A stretch of DNA of 64,000 bases from Bog-473 sp963782415 (lineage in GTDB: Bacteria; Actinomycetota; Acidimicrobiia; Acidimicrobiales; RAAP-2), in assembly GCA_963782415.1 (NCBI GenBank), contig CAWAJT010000004.1:682001-746000 (forward strand). The letters are read 5' to 3'. Positions 1-7,667 of this stretch are shown piece by piece (the stretch's first letter is position 1; the number at the start of each line of letters is the position of its first letter). Below the pieces are notes generated by a model that ran no database searches, was not told the DNA's origin, and saw nothing but the letters and a program-made list of their open reading frames with translations. The position numbers and the translations under genes are program-made.

Positions 1-23
1 CGTCGCGGCGAACGCATCACTCG

Positions 24-602
24 CTAGAGGCGCCGGCCGCCGGAGCAGCCAGCACCAGCGCCAGCGCCTGCGCCAGCGCCGCTACCCGTAGCGCGCCACG
101 CAGGACCCCTGCGTATCTGTGGCGGTCGGCCGATGACGACGGTGGTCGCAGTGACGGTCCCGCCCGTGTGCTTCGTGCCTTGCACGCCGATGACGGCGCC
201 GACCTTGAGGGCGGACGCATCCGACGTGGTGCTTCCGCCCGGCCCGGAGTTGGTCTTGTAGGTTGTGCTCGACGAGGTGACGACGGTGAACGAACGCCCG
301 GCGTGGGTCTCGACCGTCACGGTGTTCCCGCTCAGCGCGGTGACCGTGCCGGCGACCGTCGGCCGGGCCATGCCTGCCGGCGCCCGATCCCGAGTGGCGC
401 CGCCACTGTTGCCCGATGTCGCGCTGGCGCCGGCCGCGGCGGCCGCGCCCGTGCCAACGCCGAGCCCGAGAACGGCGGCCAGCGCCCCACCCGCGACCAC
501 GGCCTGACCACGCCGGGACCAACGCCACCGGGAGTCCCGATGGGGCCGGGGGAGGCCGGGCGTTTCGTCTCGGCCGTACTGCTGTGCTGTTGTGCCGGTC
601 AT
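24..602 (-). CDS. Exported/anchored DUF5666-type protein
   Basis: A 192-residue protein of unknown function. A basic N-terminus (residues 1-32) precedes one hydrophobic Ala/Gly-rich segment (about 33-60), read as a signal peptide or membrane anchor. Residues 80-160 form a beta-rich module (GTVTALSGNTVTVET, then KVGAVIGVQGT) typical of DUF5666 proteins. The C-terminus is a low-complexity Gly-Ala run encoded by a 6-bp repeat near bases 48-90. The ATG at 602 follows GGAG at a usable spacing. The gene diverges from the P450. Its family is fairly clear; its function is not known. Confidence 0.7.
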   Translation of the reverse strand: MTGTTAQQYGRDETPGLPRPHRDSRWRWSRRGQAVVAGGALAAVLGLGVGTGAAAAAGASATSGNSGGATRDRAPAGMARPTVAGTVTALSGNTVTVETHAGRSFTVVTSSSTTYKTNSGPGGSTTSDASALKVGAVIGVQGTKHTGGTVTATTVVIGRPPQIRRGPAWRATGSGAGAGAGAGAGCSGGRRL

Positions 603-799
603 GCGTGCGCTCCTGCTCTGTGCTCTGGCGCTCCCTGGCGAGCTGCCCTACGAGCAGCGTGCGGGACGGACGTGTGCCCGCGCTGCGCCGCACCTGAGGC
701 TCCGGTCAGGATCGCGCCCGCCGCGGGGGTCCCCAAGAGTGGCTGTAGGGTGAGGTATCCGAGAGACCTGACACCAGCAGATAGCAGTAAGGGGGTCCC

Positions 800-2017
800 A
801 TGCCTCACACAGCGCCCGTGCAGGACTGGGCGACCGACTTCGACGTGCTCGACCCACGCTACGTGCACGACCCATTCAGCATTTGGGACGAATTGCGTCA
901 GAGCTGCCCGATCGCGCACACCAACCGCCGCAAGAGCAGCTGGCTGCCGACGCGCTACGACGACGTCACTGCCATCGCCCACGACATTGCGCACTTCAGC
1001 TCGCTGAAGGTTGCCGTCATCCCCGGTGACGAGGACGAGGACCCGAACGCGGACTTCGATGGGCCTGACCTGCAGTACGGCTTGCCGCCGATTTCGGCCG
1101 ACCCGCCTCTGCACACGTGGACCCGTCGGCTCTTGCTGCCGTGGTTCTCGCACACTCGCGTCGACAGCTACGTGCCGCTGACCCGGGAGTTGTGCCGAGG
1201 GCTGCTCGACAATTTCGCCGACCAGGGCCACGGCGATGCGGCGAGGGACTACGCCCAACAGATTCCCGTCCGGGTGATCGCCCGGATCCTGGGCGTGTCC
1301 ACCGACCTGTCCGACACGTTCACCGGTTGGGTGCGCGATGTGCTCGAGTTCGCCGACGACCCCGAACGACGTCAGCACGGAGCCGAAGGACTTCTCAACT
1401 ACTTCTTGGCCCAGCTCGAGGACCGGCGCCAGAACCCGGGGGACGACCTGTTGAGTGAGTTGCTGACGACAGAGGTCGAGGGGAAACCGGTGGACGACGG
1501 CATCGTGCTCGGCATGGCCGCCCTCGTTCTCATTGCCGGGGTGGACACCACTTGGAGCGCGATCGGGTCGTCGCTGTGGCACCTGGCCACCCACGCCGAA
1601 GACCGCAAGCGACTGGCCGCAGAACCCGAGCTGATGCCGACCGCCGTCGAAGAGTTGCTGCGGGCCTACTCACCGGTGACCATGGCCCGCGAGGTGACCG
1701 AGGACATCGAGTATGCCGGGTGCCCCATGAAGGCCGGCGACAAGGTGCTGATGAACTTCCCGGCCGCCAACCGGGACCCTGAGGCGTTCGAGGACCCCGA
1801 GGTCGTCCAGCTCGACCGGGCCGTGAACCGCCACGTGGCATTCGGCTCCGGAATCCACCGCTGCGCTGGCTCGAACCTGGCCCGCATGGAACTCCAGGTG
1901 GCCCTCGAAGAGTGGATAGCGCGGATCCCGGAGTTCACGCTGGCCGAAGGCGAGGAGATCGCCTGGGCGGGCGGACAGGTCCGTGGGCCGCGTATCCTTC
2001 CCGTGGTATTCCCATGA
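800..2017 (+). CDS. Cytochrome P450 (bacterial class I)
   Basis: A 405-residue soluble P450 monooxygenase of usual bacterial length. It shows the I-helix oxygen-activation motif AGVDTT (246-251), the ExxR pair E285/R288, and the heme loop FGSGIHRCAG with C355 as the presumed thiolate ligand. The ATG is preceded by AAGGGGG. Its TGA overlaps the ATG of the ferredoxin at 2014 (ATGA), so the two are almost certainly translated together and the ferredoxin is the likely electron donor. No ferredoxin reductase lies nearby. The substrate cannot be read from sequence; CYP125/CYP107-like steroid or small-molecule hydroxylation are only general possibilities. Confidence 0.95.
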   Translation: MPHTAPVQDWATDFDVLDPRYVHDPFSIWDELRQSCPIAHTNRRKSSWLPTRYDDVTAIAHDIAHFSSLKVAVIPGDEDEDPNADFDGPDLQYGLPPISADPPLHTWTRRLLLPWFSHTRVDSYVPLTRELCRGLLDNFADQGHGDAARDYAQQIPVRVIARILGVSTDLSDTFTGWVRDVLEFADDPERRQHGAEGLLNYFLAQLEDRRQNPGDDLLSELLTTEVEGKPVDDGIVLGMAALVLIAGVDTTWSAIGSSLWHLATHAEDRKRLAAEPELMPTAVEELLRAYSPVTMAREVTEDIEYAGCPMKAGDKVLMNFPAANRDPEAFEDPEVVQLDRAVNRHVAFGSGIHRCAGSNLARMELQVALEEWIARIPEFTLAEGEEIAWAGGQVRGPRILPVVFP

Positions 2018-2208
2018 AGATCCGCGTCGACTCTGAGAAGTGCCAAGGCCATGCCCGCTGCTACGGCCTCGCGCCCGAGATCTTCGACGTCGACGACTAC
2101 GGGCAGGCCTCGGTGATTCTGGACGAGATCCCGCCCGAGCTCGAGGAGAAGGCCCGGCTCGCCGTGGCCAACTGTCCCGAGTACGCCATCGAGATCATCA
2201 GCGAGTAG
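2014..2208 (+). CDS. P450-linked [3Fe-4S]-type ferredoxin
   Basis: A 64-residue ferredoxin. The cluster ligands are CQGHARC near the N-terminus and a distal NCP. The second position of the usual four-Cys motif is His (C-x-x-H-x-x-C), the signature of the [3Fe-4S] ferredoxins that feed actinobacterial P450s. The longer open frame upstream lies inside the P450 gene; the ATG at 2014, overlapping the P450 stop by 4 nt, is the natural start. It should pass electrons from an unlinked reductase to the P450. Confidence 0.93.
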   Translation: MKIRVDSEKCQGHARCYGLAPEIFDVDDYGQASVILDEIPPELEEKARLAVANCPEYAIEIISE

Positions 2209-2225
2209 CTCACCCCGCCCGAACC

Positions 2226-2245
2226 GGCGTGCCGGTCGGCACGCC
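2226..2245. terminator. Hairpin between convergent ferredoxin and MFS genes
   Basis: A perfect 8-bp inverted repeat GGCGTGCC / GGCACGCC with a 4-nt loop (GGTC) lies between two convergent stop codons. There is no clear T-run, so it is a GC-rich hairpin terminator candidate serving either strand. Confidence 0.45.
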
Positions 2246-2274
2246 CAGCCCGGAGCGGGGGTGCGAGGGCTGAC

Positions 2275-3780
2275 TCAGACGCCGGCCAGCGCGAGCACCG
2301 GCTCCTCGTCCGTGACGGCGTCGGCAGCGTCGGGGCGACCCCGCCTGATGAGGGCGAAAGCACTCACTCCGGCCACCGCTAGCACGATGGCACTGAAGGT
2401 GAAGGCCGTCGTGTAGCCGTGGATGGACCCAGCGGCCACCGAGGCGGCGGACTTCCCGTGCGCGGCGACGTAGGACACCGTGGCGCTGGTGGCGATGGTG
2501 TTGATGAGGGCGGCACCCATGGTCCCCCCCGTCTGCTGGGTTGCGTTGACCAGCGCGCTGGCCACCCCGGCATCTTCGGGGCTCACGCCGATCAGTGCCG
2601 TGCTGCTCATCGCCACGAACGACAGTCCCATGCCCAGGCTCACGATGACCTCGGCGGGCAGCACGGTGGTCAGGTAGGCCGAATGGACGTCCAGGGTGCT
2701 GAAGAGGATGAGGCCGGCCATGCCCAACAGCAACCCTCCGCTCATGACGAGGCGCGGGCCGAAGCGGGGGAGCAGGCGGCTGGCCAGGGTGGCGCCGGTG
2801 ATGATGCCGGCCGAGAAGGGCACGAAGGCGAACCCAGACTTGAGGGCGGAGTAGTGCAGCGTGCCCTGGAAGTAATAGGTCAGCGACAGGAAGGTGCCGA
2901 GGAGGGCCGTGCCCACCAGTAACGAGGCCAGGAACGAGCCGCCGCGGTTGCGGTCGAGCACCACCCGGAGAGGAAGCAACGGGTGGGCGACCCGCTGCTC
3001 GATGACCACGAAGGCGACGAGAAGCACCGCCGCAACGGCGAACAAGGTGACCGTCACGGACGCGCCCCAGCCGTCGGTGCCCGCCTTGGTGAATCCGTAG
3101 ACGAGGGCGAGGAGGCCTCCGGTCACGGTGATGGCTCCGGGAAGGTCGTAGCCGTGGTTCGACGAGGCCCGGCTCTCGGTGACGTAACGGAAGGCCGCCA
3201 CGGCCGCCACGATGGCGATGGGCACGTTGATGAGCAGGGTCCAGCGCCACGAGGCGAACTCGGTCAGGAACCCGCCCAGGATGAGGCCGATGGCCGCGCC
3301 CCCGCCGGCGATGCCGCCGTAGACAGCGAAGGCCCGGGCCCGCTCCCTCGGCTCGGTGAAGGCCACCGTGAGGAGGGAGAGTGCGGCGGGCGCCATGATC
3401 GCGGCGAAGGCGCCCTGCAGCGCACGCGCGCTGAACAACATGGCGGAGTTCTGGGCCAGGCCGCCCAGCGCCGAGGCGGCAGCGAACCCGACCAGGCTGA
3501 TCACGAACATCCGCTTGCGTCCGAAGTAGTCGGCGATCCGCCCACCCAGGAGGAGCAGGCCGGCGAAGGACAGGGTGTAGGCCGTCAGCATCCACTGGCG
3601 GTTTGCCGTCGAGATGTGCAGCGCCCGCTGGGCCGAGGGCAGGGCGATGATGACCACCGAGGCGTCGAGCACCACCATGAGCTGGGCCACCGCGATGATG
3701 GCCAGGGCCCGGAAGCGCTTGGGATCGAGGTCGAGCTCCTGCCCTGTGGTCTGATCGGGGCGGTCGAGGATGGCTGTCAT
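2275..3780 (-). CDS. MFS drug exporter, DHA2 (EmrB/QacA) family
   Basis: A 501-residue integral membrane transporter with about 14 hydrophobic segments. DHA2-type features are visible: the D-x-x-V-V-I-I-A-L-P stretch in the first helix, the R-x-x-D-x-x-G-R-K-R-M loop between helices 2 and 3 (GGRIADYFGRKRMF), and a GxxxGPxxGG-like segment in helix 5. The open frame extends far upstream, but the ATG at 3780 is chosen because GGAG lies just before it and a strong promoter lies beyond. It diverges from a TetR regulator, with a shared operator between them, the usual layout for a repressor-controlled efflux pump. Confidence 0.92.
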   Translation of the reverse strand: MTAILDRPDQTTGQELDLDPKRFRALAIIAVAQLMVVLDASVVIIALPSAQRALHISTANRQWMLTAYTLSFAGLLLLGGRIADYFGRKRMFVISLVGFAAASALGGLAQNSAMLFSARALQGAFAAIMAPAALSLLTVAFTEPRERARAFAVYGGIAGGGAAIGLILGGFLTEFASWRWTLLINVPIAIVAAVAAFRYVTESRASSNHGYDLPGAITVTGGLLALVYGFTKAGTDGWGASVTVTLFAVAAVLLVAFVVIEQRVAHPLLPLRVVLDRNRGGSFLASLLVGTALLGTFLSLTYYFQGTLHYSALKSGFAFVPFSAGIITGATLASRLLPRFGPRLVMSGGLLLGMAGLILFSTLDVHSAYLTTVLPAEVIVSLGMGLSFVAMSSTALIGVSPEDAGVASALVNATQQTGGTMGAALINTIATSATVSYVAAHGKSAASVAAGSIHGYTTAFTFSAIVLAVAGVSAFALIRRGRPDAADAVTDEEPVLALAGV

Positions 3781-3903
3781 GGTGATCTCCGTGTCCAAAG
3801 AGGTTCGCTCCCGCCTGCCCGTCCCGCCGCCCTGACCTGGAAGGGTCTGGTTTTCTCGGCTCGAATGGCTTACAATCGGAAGCGGAGTTCTGGTTCCACT
3901 TAG

Positions 3904-3933
3904 ACTATACGGAACCAAGGTTCCGTTTGTCAA
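3904..3933 (-). promoter_or_regulatory. MFS promoter with palindromic operator in its spacer
   Basis: On the minus strand a perfect -35 TTGACA (3933-3928) and a -10 TATAGT (3909-3904) are 18 bp apart. The spacer contains the inverted repeat GGAACC-AA-GGTTCC (3911-3924), and another GGTTCC half-site sits at 3892-3897 close to the expected transcription start. This is the expected geometry for a TetR-type repressor occluding RNA polymerase. Binding by the adjacent TetR protein is inference. Confidence 0.75.
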
Positions 3934-3952
3934 CCGGGGGAGGAGTATTTCT

Positions 3953-4576
3953 TTGGAAGAGAGACCCAAAGTAGAGGTGGGGTGTGACGAGCCCGGTGCC
4001 GTCGCGGCTCGACCTCTACGGGCGGACGCCCAGCGAAACCGGGCGCGGATTTTGGAAGCCGCCGAGACCGTCTTCGCGGTCGAGGGGATCGAGGTCCCAG
4101 TCGACCTCATCGCCGAAAAGGCCGGTGTCGGAGTGGGGACCCTGTACCGGCACTTTCCGACCAAGGAGAAACTGTGCGAGGCCGTCCTGCTCGACCGGTT
4201 GGCGGCATTGACGCTCGATGCCCAAGCGCTGGCCGACGCCGACGACCCGGCGAGCGCGTTCTTCGACTTCCTCGCACATGTGGTCGAAGAGGGCGCGGCC
4301 AAACGCGACCTGATGGTTGCCGTCATGGGCGCGGGTCTCGAATTCGAGGAGTCGTCCGTGGCGGTGAAGGACGGCCTGCGAGATGCTGTCGGCGTCTTGT
4401 TGCAACGGGCGCAGGAGGCCGGAGCGGTGCGCGCCGACGTGACCCCCAACGCGGTCGTCTCCCTCGTCGGTGCGACCTGCCAGGCGACGGCGCATGCGGG
4501 GGCCGCGCCGGCCGGCGAACTGATGGCGATCGTGTGCGACGGGCTGCGAGCCCAAGACCCTCCCGCTTCCCGCTAA
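3953..4576 (+). CDS. TetR-family transcriptional repressor
   Basis: A 207-residue regulator. The N-terminal TetR helix-turn-helix spans about residues 28-75 and includes the characteristic GVGTLYRHFPTKEKL segment. The C-terminal ligand-binding domain matches the TetR_C_33-like group of small regulators. Start choice: a TTG at 3953 with AGGAG 7 nt upstream; no ATG lies before the HTH. It is divergent from the MFS exporter and most likely represses it through the GGAACC palindrome. Confidence 0.92.
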   Translation: MEERPKVEVGCDEPGAVAARPLRADAQRNRARILEAAETVFAVEGIEVPVDLIAEKAGVGVGTLYRHFPTKEKLCEAVLLDRLAALTLDAQALADADDPASAFFDFLAHVVEEGAAKRDLMVAVMGAGLEFEESSVAVKDGLRDAVGVLLQRAQEAGAVRADVTPNAVVSLVGATCQATAHAGAAPAGELMAIVCDGLRAQDPPASR

Positions 4577-4604
4577 CTGCATCCGCCGGAGTCGGAAGCA
4601 GTTA
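4574..4604. terminator. Bidirectional terminator built from two stop codons
   Basis: Inverted repeat TAACTGC (4574-4580) / GCAGTTA (4598-4604) with an inner TCCG/CGGA pairing. The left arm begins with the TetR TAA stop and the right arm ends with the TAA of the convergent SDR. An ATTT tract follows on the plus strand. Confidence 0.6.
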
Positions 4605-5357
4605 TTTGCGCGCTCGCACCATGGCGCCGTAGGGATCGGCGGGCGAGTGCAAGGCCAGGCCGCCGTCGCATTCGAGGATCTGGCCGGTGACCCACTCCAT
4701 CGCATGCAGGGCCAGGATGGCCGGCGCGATGTCGTCCGCCTCGCCCAGACGCCCGAGGGCGGTGCGCTCGGCCACTCCGGCCAGCCAGGGCGACCCCTGC
4801 ACACTGATGGCGGGCCCACGTCCGAGCATCGGCGTGCGCGTCACGCCAGGCGCCACCGCGTTGACGCGTATGCCGAACGTGCCCCACTCCGCAGCGGCCA
4901 CCCGGACCAGCATCGACAGTGCGGCTTTGGACGCGCAGTAGATCCCCATGGACCGGTCGACGAGGCGTGCACTCACGCTCGAGACAGCCACGAAGGAGCC
5001 CGCCGCCCGCTTCTCTTGCATGGCGCCGACCCAGGCCCGCATACAGAGCCACGGACCGCGGGCATTGACGCGCATGACCCGGTCGAAGGCGTCGGCGTCG
5101 TCTTCGGTGAGCAGACCCGAGTGTCCCACGCCCGCTGTGACCGTCACGAACGTCGGGACGCCCCAGCGCATCCGGGTCACGCCGACGGCGTCGGCGATTG
5201 CGTCGGCGTCGGTCACGTCGCAGGTCACGTCGTGGGGGCCGGCGATGTCCCAGGTCACCGTCGTCGTGCCCCGGGCCCGGTGGGCGTCGGCCAGTGCGGC
5301 GCCGATGCCCGAACCGCCGCCGATCACCAGGGCCAGCGGCCCGCCCTCCTCGCTCAT
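4602..5357 (-). CDS. Short-chain dehydrogenase/reductase
   Basis: A 251-residue classical SDR. The N-terminal NAD(P) site is GGGSGIG (about 13-19), and the catalytic residues appear as S127, Y140 and K144 (YCASK). The C-terminus contains the LECDGGLAL motif that closes many SDR active sites. The ATG at 5357 follows AGAAGGGAG; the longer upstream frame has no good ribosome site. Substrate is unknown. The gene diverges from the quinone oxidoreductase gene. Confidence 0.9.
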   Translation of the reverse strand: MSEEGGPLALVIGGGSGIGAALADAHRARGTTTVTWDIAGPHDVTCDVTDADAIADAVGVTRMRWGVPTFVTVTAGVGHSGLLTEDDADAFDRVMRVNARGPWLCMRAWVGAMQEKRAAGSFVAVSSVSARLVDRSMGIYCASKAALSMLVRVAAAEWGTFGIRVNAVAPGVTRTPMLGRGPAISVQGSPWLAGVAERTALGRLGEADDIAPAILALHAMEWVTGQILECDGGLALHSPADPYGAMVRARK

Positions 5358-5529
5358 CGCACTCCCTTCTGTTTCGCCGGGCCAGACCGTACCCGTCCTG
5401 CGGCGCCGGACCCCGGGGGACACGAGAACCCGCGCTGGCCGGCCCGGACCGAGATCTTCACGAGGGGCTCGCCTCCACCGTGTGGAGGAGAGGGGCGAAG
5501 CAGTCCCGGATGCGGGAGTATGTCCGGTC

Positions 5530-6498
5530 ATGAAGGCTGCGGTGTATTACGAAACGGGCGCCCCAGAGGTGTTCCGGTACGAGGACGTGCCCGATCCGAC
5601 GGTCGGTCCCGGCGAGATCCTGATCAACGTCGAGGCGATCAGCATCGAAGGTGGCGACACACTGAATCGCCTCGGCGGTGACCTCACGAGCACGCCCCAC
5701 ATCGTCGGGTACCAGTGCGCCGGCACGGTCGCGGAGGTGGGTGCTGATGTCGACAGCTTCGCGGTGGGGGATCGGGCGGTGACGGTCGGCGTCGACGGCT
5801 CGCACGCCGAGCGCCGGGCCGCGGCGGCGGGTTTCGCCTGGAAGATCGCCGACAACGTGACCACCGATGACGCCGCTTGCGTGCCGGTGCCGTTCGGCAC
5901 GGCGGACGACTGCCTCTTCGAGTTCGGCCGCCTGCAGGCCGGTGAGACGGCTCTCATCCACGCAGGTGCGGGCGGGGTTGGCGTCGCCGCGATCCAGATG
6001 GCCAAGCGCGCCGGCGCCCGCGTCCTGTCGACGGCTTCGAGCGAGGACCGCCTCGAGCGCCTGAAAGACCTGGGTCTCGACGAGGGGATCAACTACGTCA
6101 CACACGACTTCGTCACCGAGGCGCGCCGCCTCACCGACGGAAGGGGTGTGGACGTGGTGGTGGACTCCGTTGGTGGCGTGACGCTGCAGGGGAGCATCAA
6201 CGTCCTCGCGTACCGCGGCCGGTGTGTGACCGTCGGCGATGCCGGGCGATCGGCCGCGGAGCAGGTGGACATCTCGGCCATGCGCGGGAACAACCAGACG
6301 CTGTCGGGCTACTTCCTCGGAGCCGAGCTGCTGTTGTTTCCGCGCCCGCACGCCATGATCGCTCGACACCTCGAGGACATCGGCCGCGGGGATCTCAAGG
6401 TCGTCATCGACCGGACCTTTCCGCTCTCGGATGCCGCGGGCGCCCACGCCTACATTGAGAGCCGGCAGGCCTTCGGCCGGGTCCTGCTCATCCCCTGA
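5530..6498 (+). CDS. Zinc-independent quinone oxidoreductase-like protein
   Basis: A 322-residue medium-chain reductase of the QOR/zeta-crystallin group. It has the GroES-like N-terminal half and a Rossmann half with AGAGGVGVAA (145-154). The Cys/His zinc ligands of alcohol dehydrogenases are absent, which fits NADPH-dependent quinone or enone reduction. The ATG at 5530 is preceded by GGGAG; the long upstream open frame is antisense to the neighbouring SDR and is not part of the gene. The physiological substrate cannot be told. Confidence 0.9.
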   Translation: MKAAVYYETGAPEVFRYEDVPDPTVGPGEILINVEAISIEGGDTLNRLGGDLTSTPHIVGYQCAGTVAEVGADVDSFAVGDRAVTVGVDGSHAERRAAAAGFAWKIADNVTTDDAACVPVPFGTADDCLFEFGRLQAGETALIHAGAGGVGVAAIQMAKRAGARVLSTASSEDRLERLKDLGLDEGINYVTHDFVTEARRLTDGRGVDVVVDSVGGVTLQGSINVLAYRGRCVTVGDAGRSAAEQVDISAMRGNNQTLSGYFLGAELLLFPRPHAMIARHLEDIGRGDLKVVIDRTFPLSDAAGAHAYIESRQAFGRVLLIP

Positions 6499-6614
6499 TC
6501 GCCGGGCGGTTTCGATCGTCTACCAGCCATCGCCTTCCGCCTCGTCGCCGACGTGCTTCGGCCCCCGTCCGTCCATCTCATAGGATCTGCAGCCGGCCGT
6601 CGGAGGTCGAGGCC

Positions 6615-7553
6615 TTGGCAAAGGATGAGATGAAGATCGGAATCGTCGGAACGGGAGCGATGGGCTCCGTCTATGCCAGCCTTCTCGGGAAGGCAGGCCA
6701 CGAAGTCTGGGCCATCGACACGTGGCAGGAGCACACCGACGCCATCGCTGCTTCCGGTTTGAGCGTCTCCGGCGCCAGTGGGAGCTTCGTCGTCGACAAC
6801 CTCCATGTCGGGCAGTTCGCCCGCGACGCCGGCACATGTGACATCTGGGTGATCGCCACCAAGGCGGTGGACGTCGACGCGGCCGCGGCCGACATCGCCC
6901 CGCTGCTCCAGCCGTACGACATCGTCATGGCCTTCCAGAACGGACTCAGTGCTGGCGAGAGGGTCGCCCGCCATGTCCCGGAGGAGCACGTCGTCATCGG
7001 GATCGCTGAGGGCTTCGGGTCCTCCATTCCCGAGCCAGGCCATGTACACCACGAAGGGATGCGCCTGATCCGTATCGGCGAGATGCGCGGCGGACTGACG
7101 CCGCGCGTCCAGCGTATTGAGGAGGCGTTCCGAGAAGCCGGCTTCAACGTGCGCGCCTTCGCCGATGTAACGGTGATGATCTGGGAGAAGTTCCTCTGCA
7201 ACGTCACCCTGAGCGCACCATGCGCGACCTTCGATGTCACCGTCGGGGAGCTCATGGCGGATGCCGATGCGTGGAACGTTGCGCTTGGCTGCACGGCGGA
7301 GGCCTACCGTCTCGGCCTGGCCAAGGGCGTCCAGTTCCCCTTCGATGACCCACTGCGGTACGTGAGTGATTTCGCAGCGACCATTCCCAACGCCAGTCCG
7401 TCGATGCGCCTTGACCACCTCGCCGGGCGGCGATCCGAAGTCGACGCGATCAACGGGCAGGTGGTCGACCTGAGCCGGGCGCTCGGGCTCCAGGCGCCGT
7501 ACAACGAGACCCTCTGCGCCTTGTTGCGACGCCGGGAGGCGCTCTTCGCCTGA
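6615..7553 (+). CDS. Ketopantoate reductase family (ApbA/PanE-like) dehydrogenase
   Basis: A 312-residue NADP-dependent 2-ketoacid reductase homologue. The N-terminal Rossmann motif GTGAMG lies at 12-17, and the C-terminal helical domain contains WEKF with K192 in the position of the PanE catalytic lysine. TTG at 6615 has GGAGG 8 nt upstream and is preferred; an ATG at 6630 is the alternative. There are no pantothenate genes nearby, so it may act on another 2-oxoacid, as many ApbA paralogues do. Confidence 0.88.
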   Translation: MAKDEMKIGIVGTGAMGSVYASLLGKAGHEVWAIDTWQEHTDAIAASGLSVSGASGSFVVDNLHVGQFARDAGTCDIWVIATKAVDVDAAAADIAPLLQPYDIVMAFQNGLSAGERVARHVPEEHVVIGIAEGFGSSIPEPGHVHHEGMRLIRIGEMRGGLTPRVQRIEEAFREAGFNVRAFADVTVMIWEKFLCNVTLSAPCATFDVTVGELMADADAWNVALGCTAEAYRLGLAKGVQFPFDDPLRYVSDFAATIPNASPSMRLDHLAGRRSEVDAINGQVVDLSRALGLQAPYNETLCALLRRREALFA

Positions 7554-7667
7554 GGTGCGAGCACGGGTGAGGAACGCCCGCTCTGCCGGCCGCCTACCCG
7601 CGCCCACCCAGACCGCCTCTCGTGCCATAGCCTCAGGCCCTGCGCGCCGGAAGGCCGGCGAGTAGGA

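Noticed and set aside
2210..3595. 461-codon minus-strand open frame overlapping the MFS gene
   Set aside because: Out-of-frame reading of the exporter, His/Arg/Gly-rich and without any transmembrane pattern.
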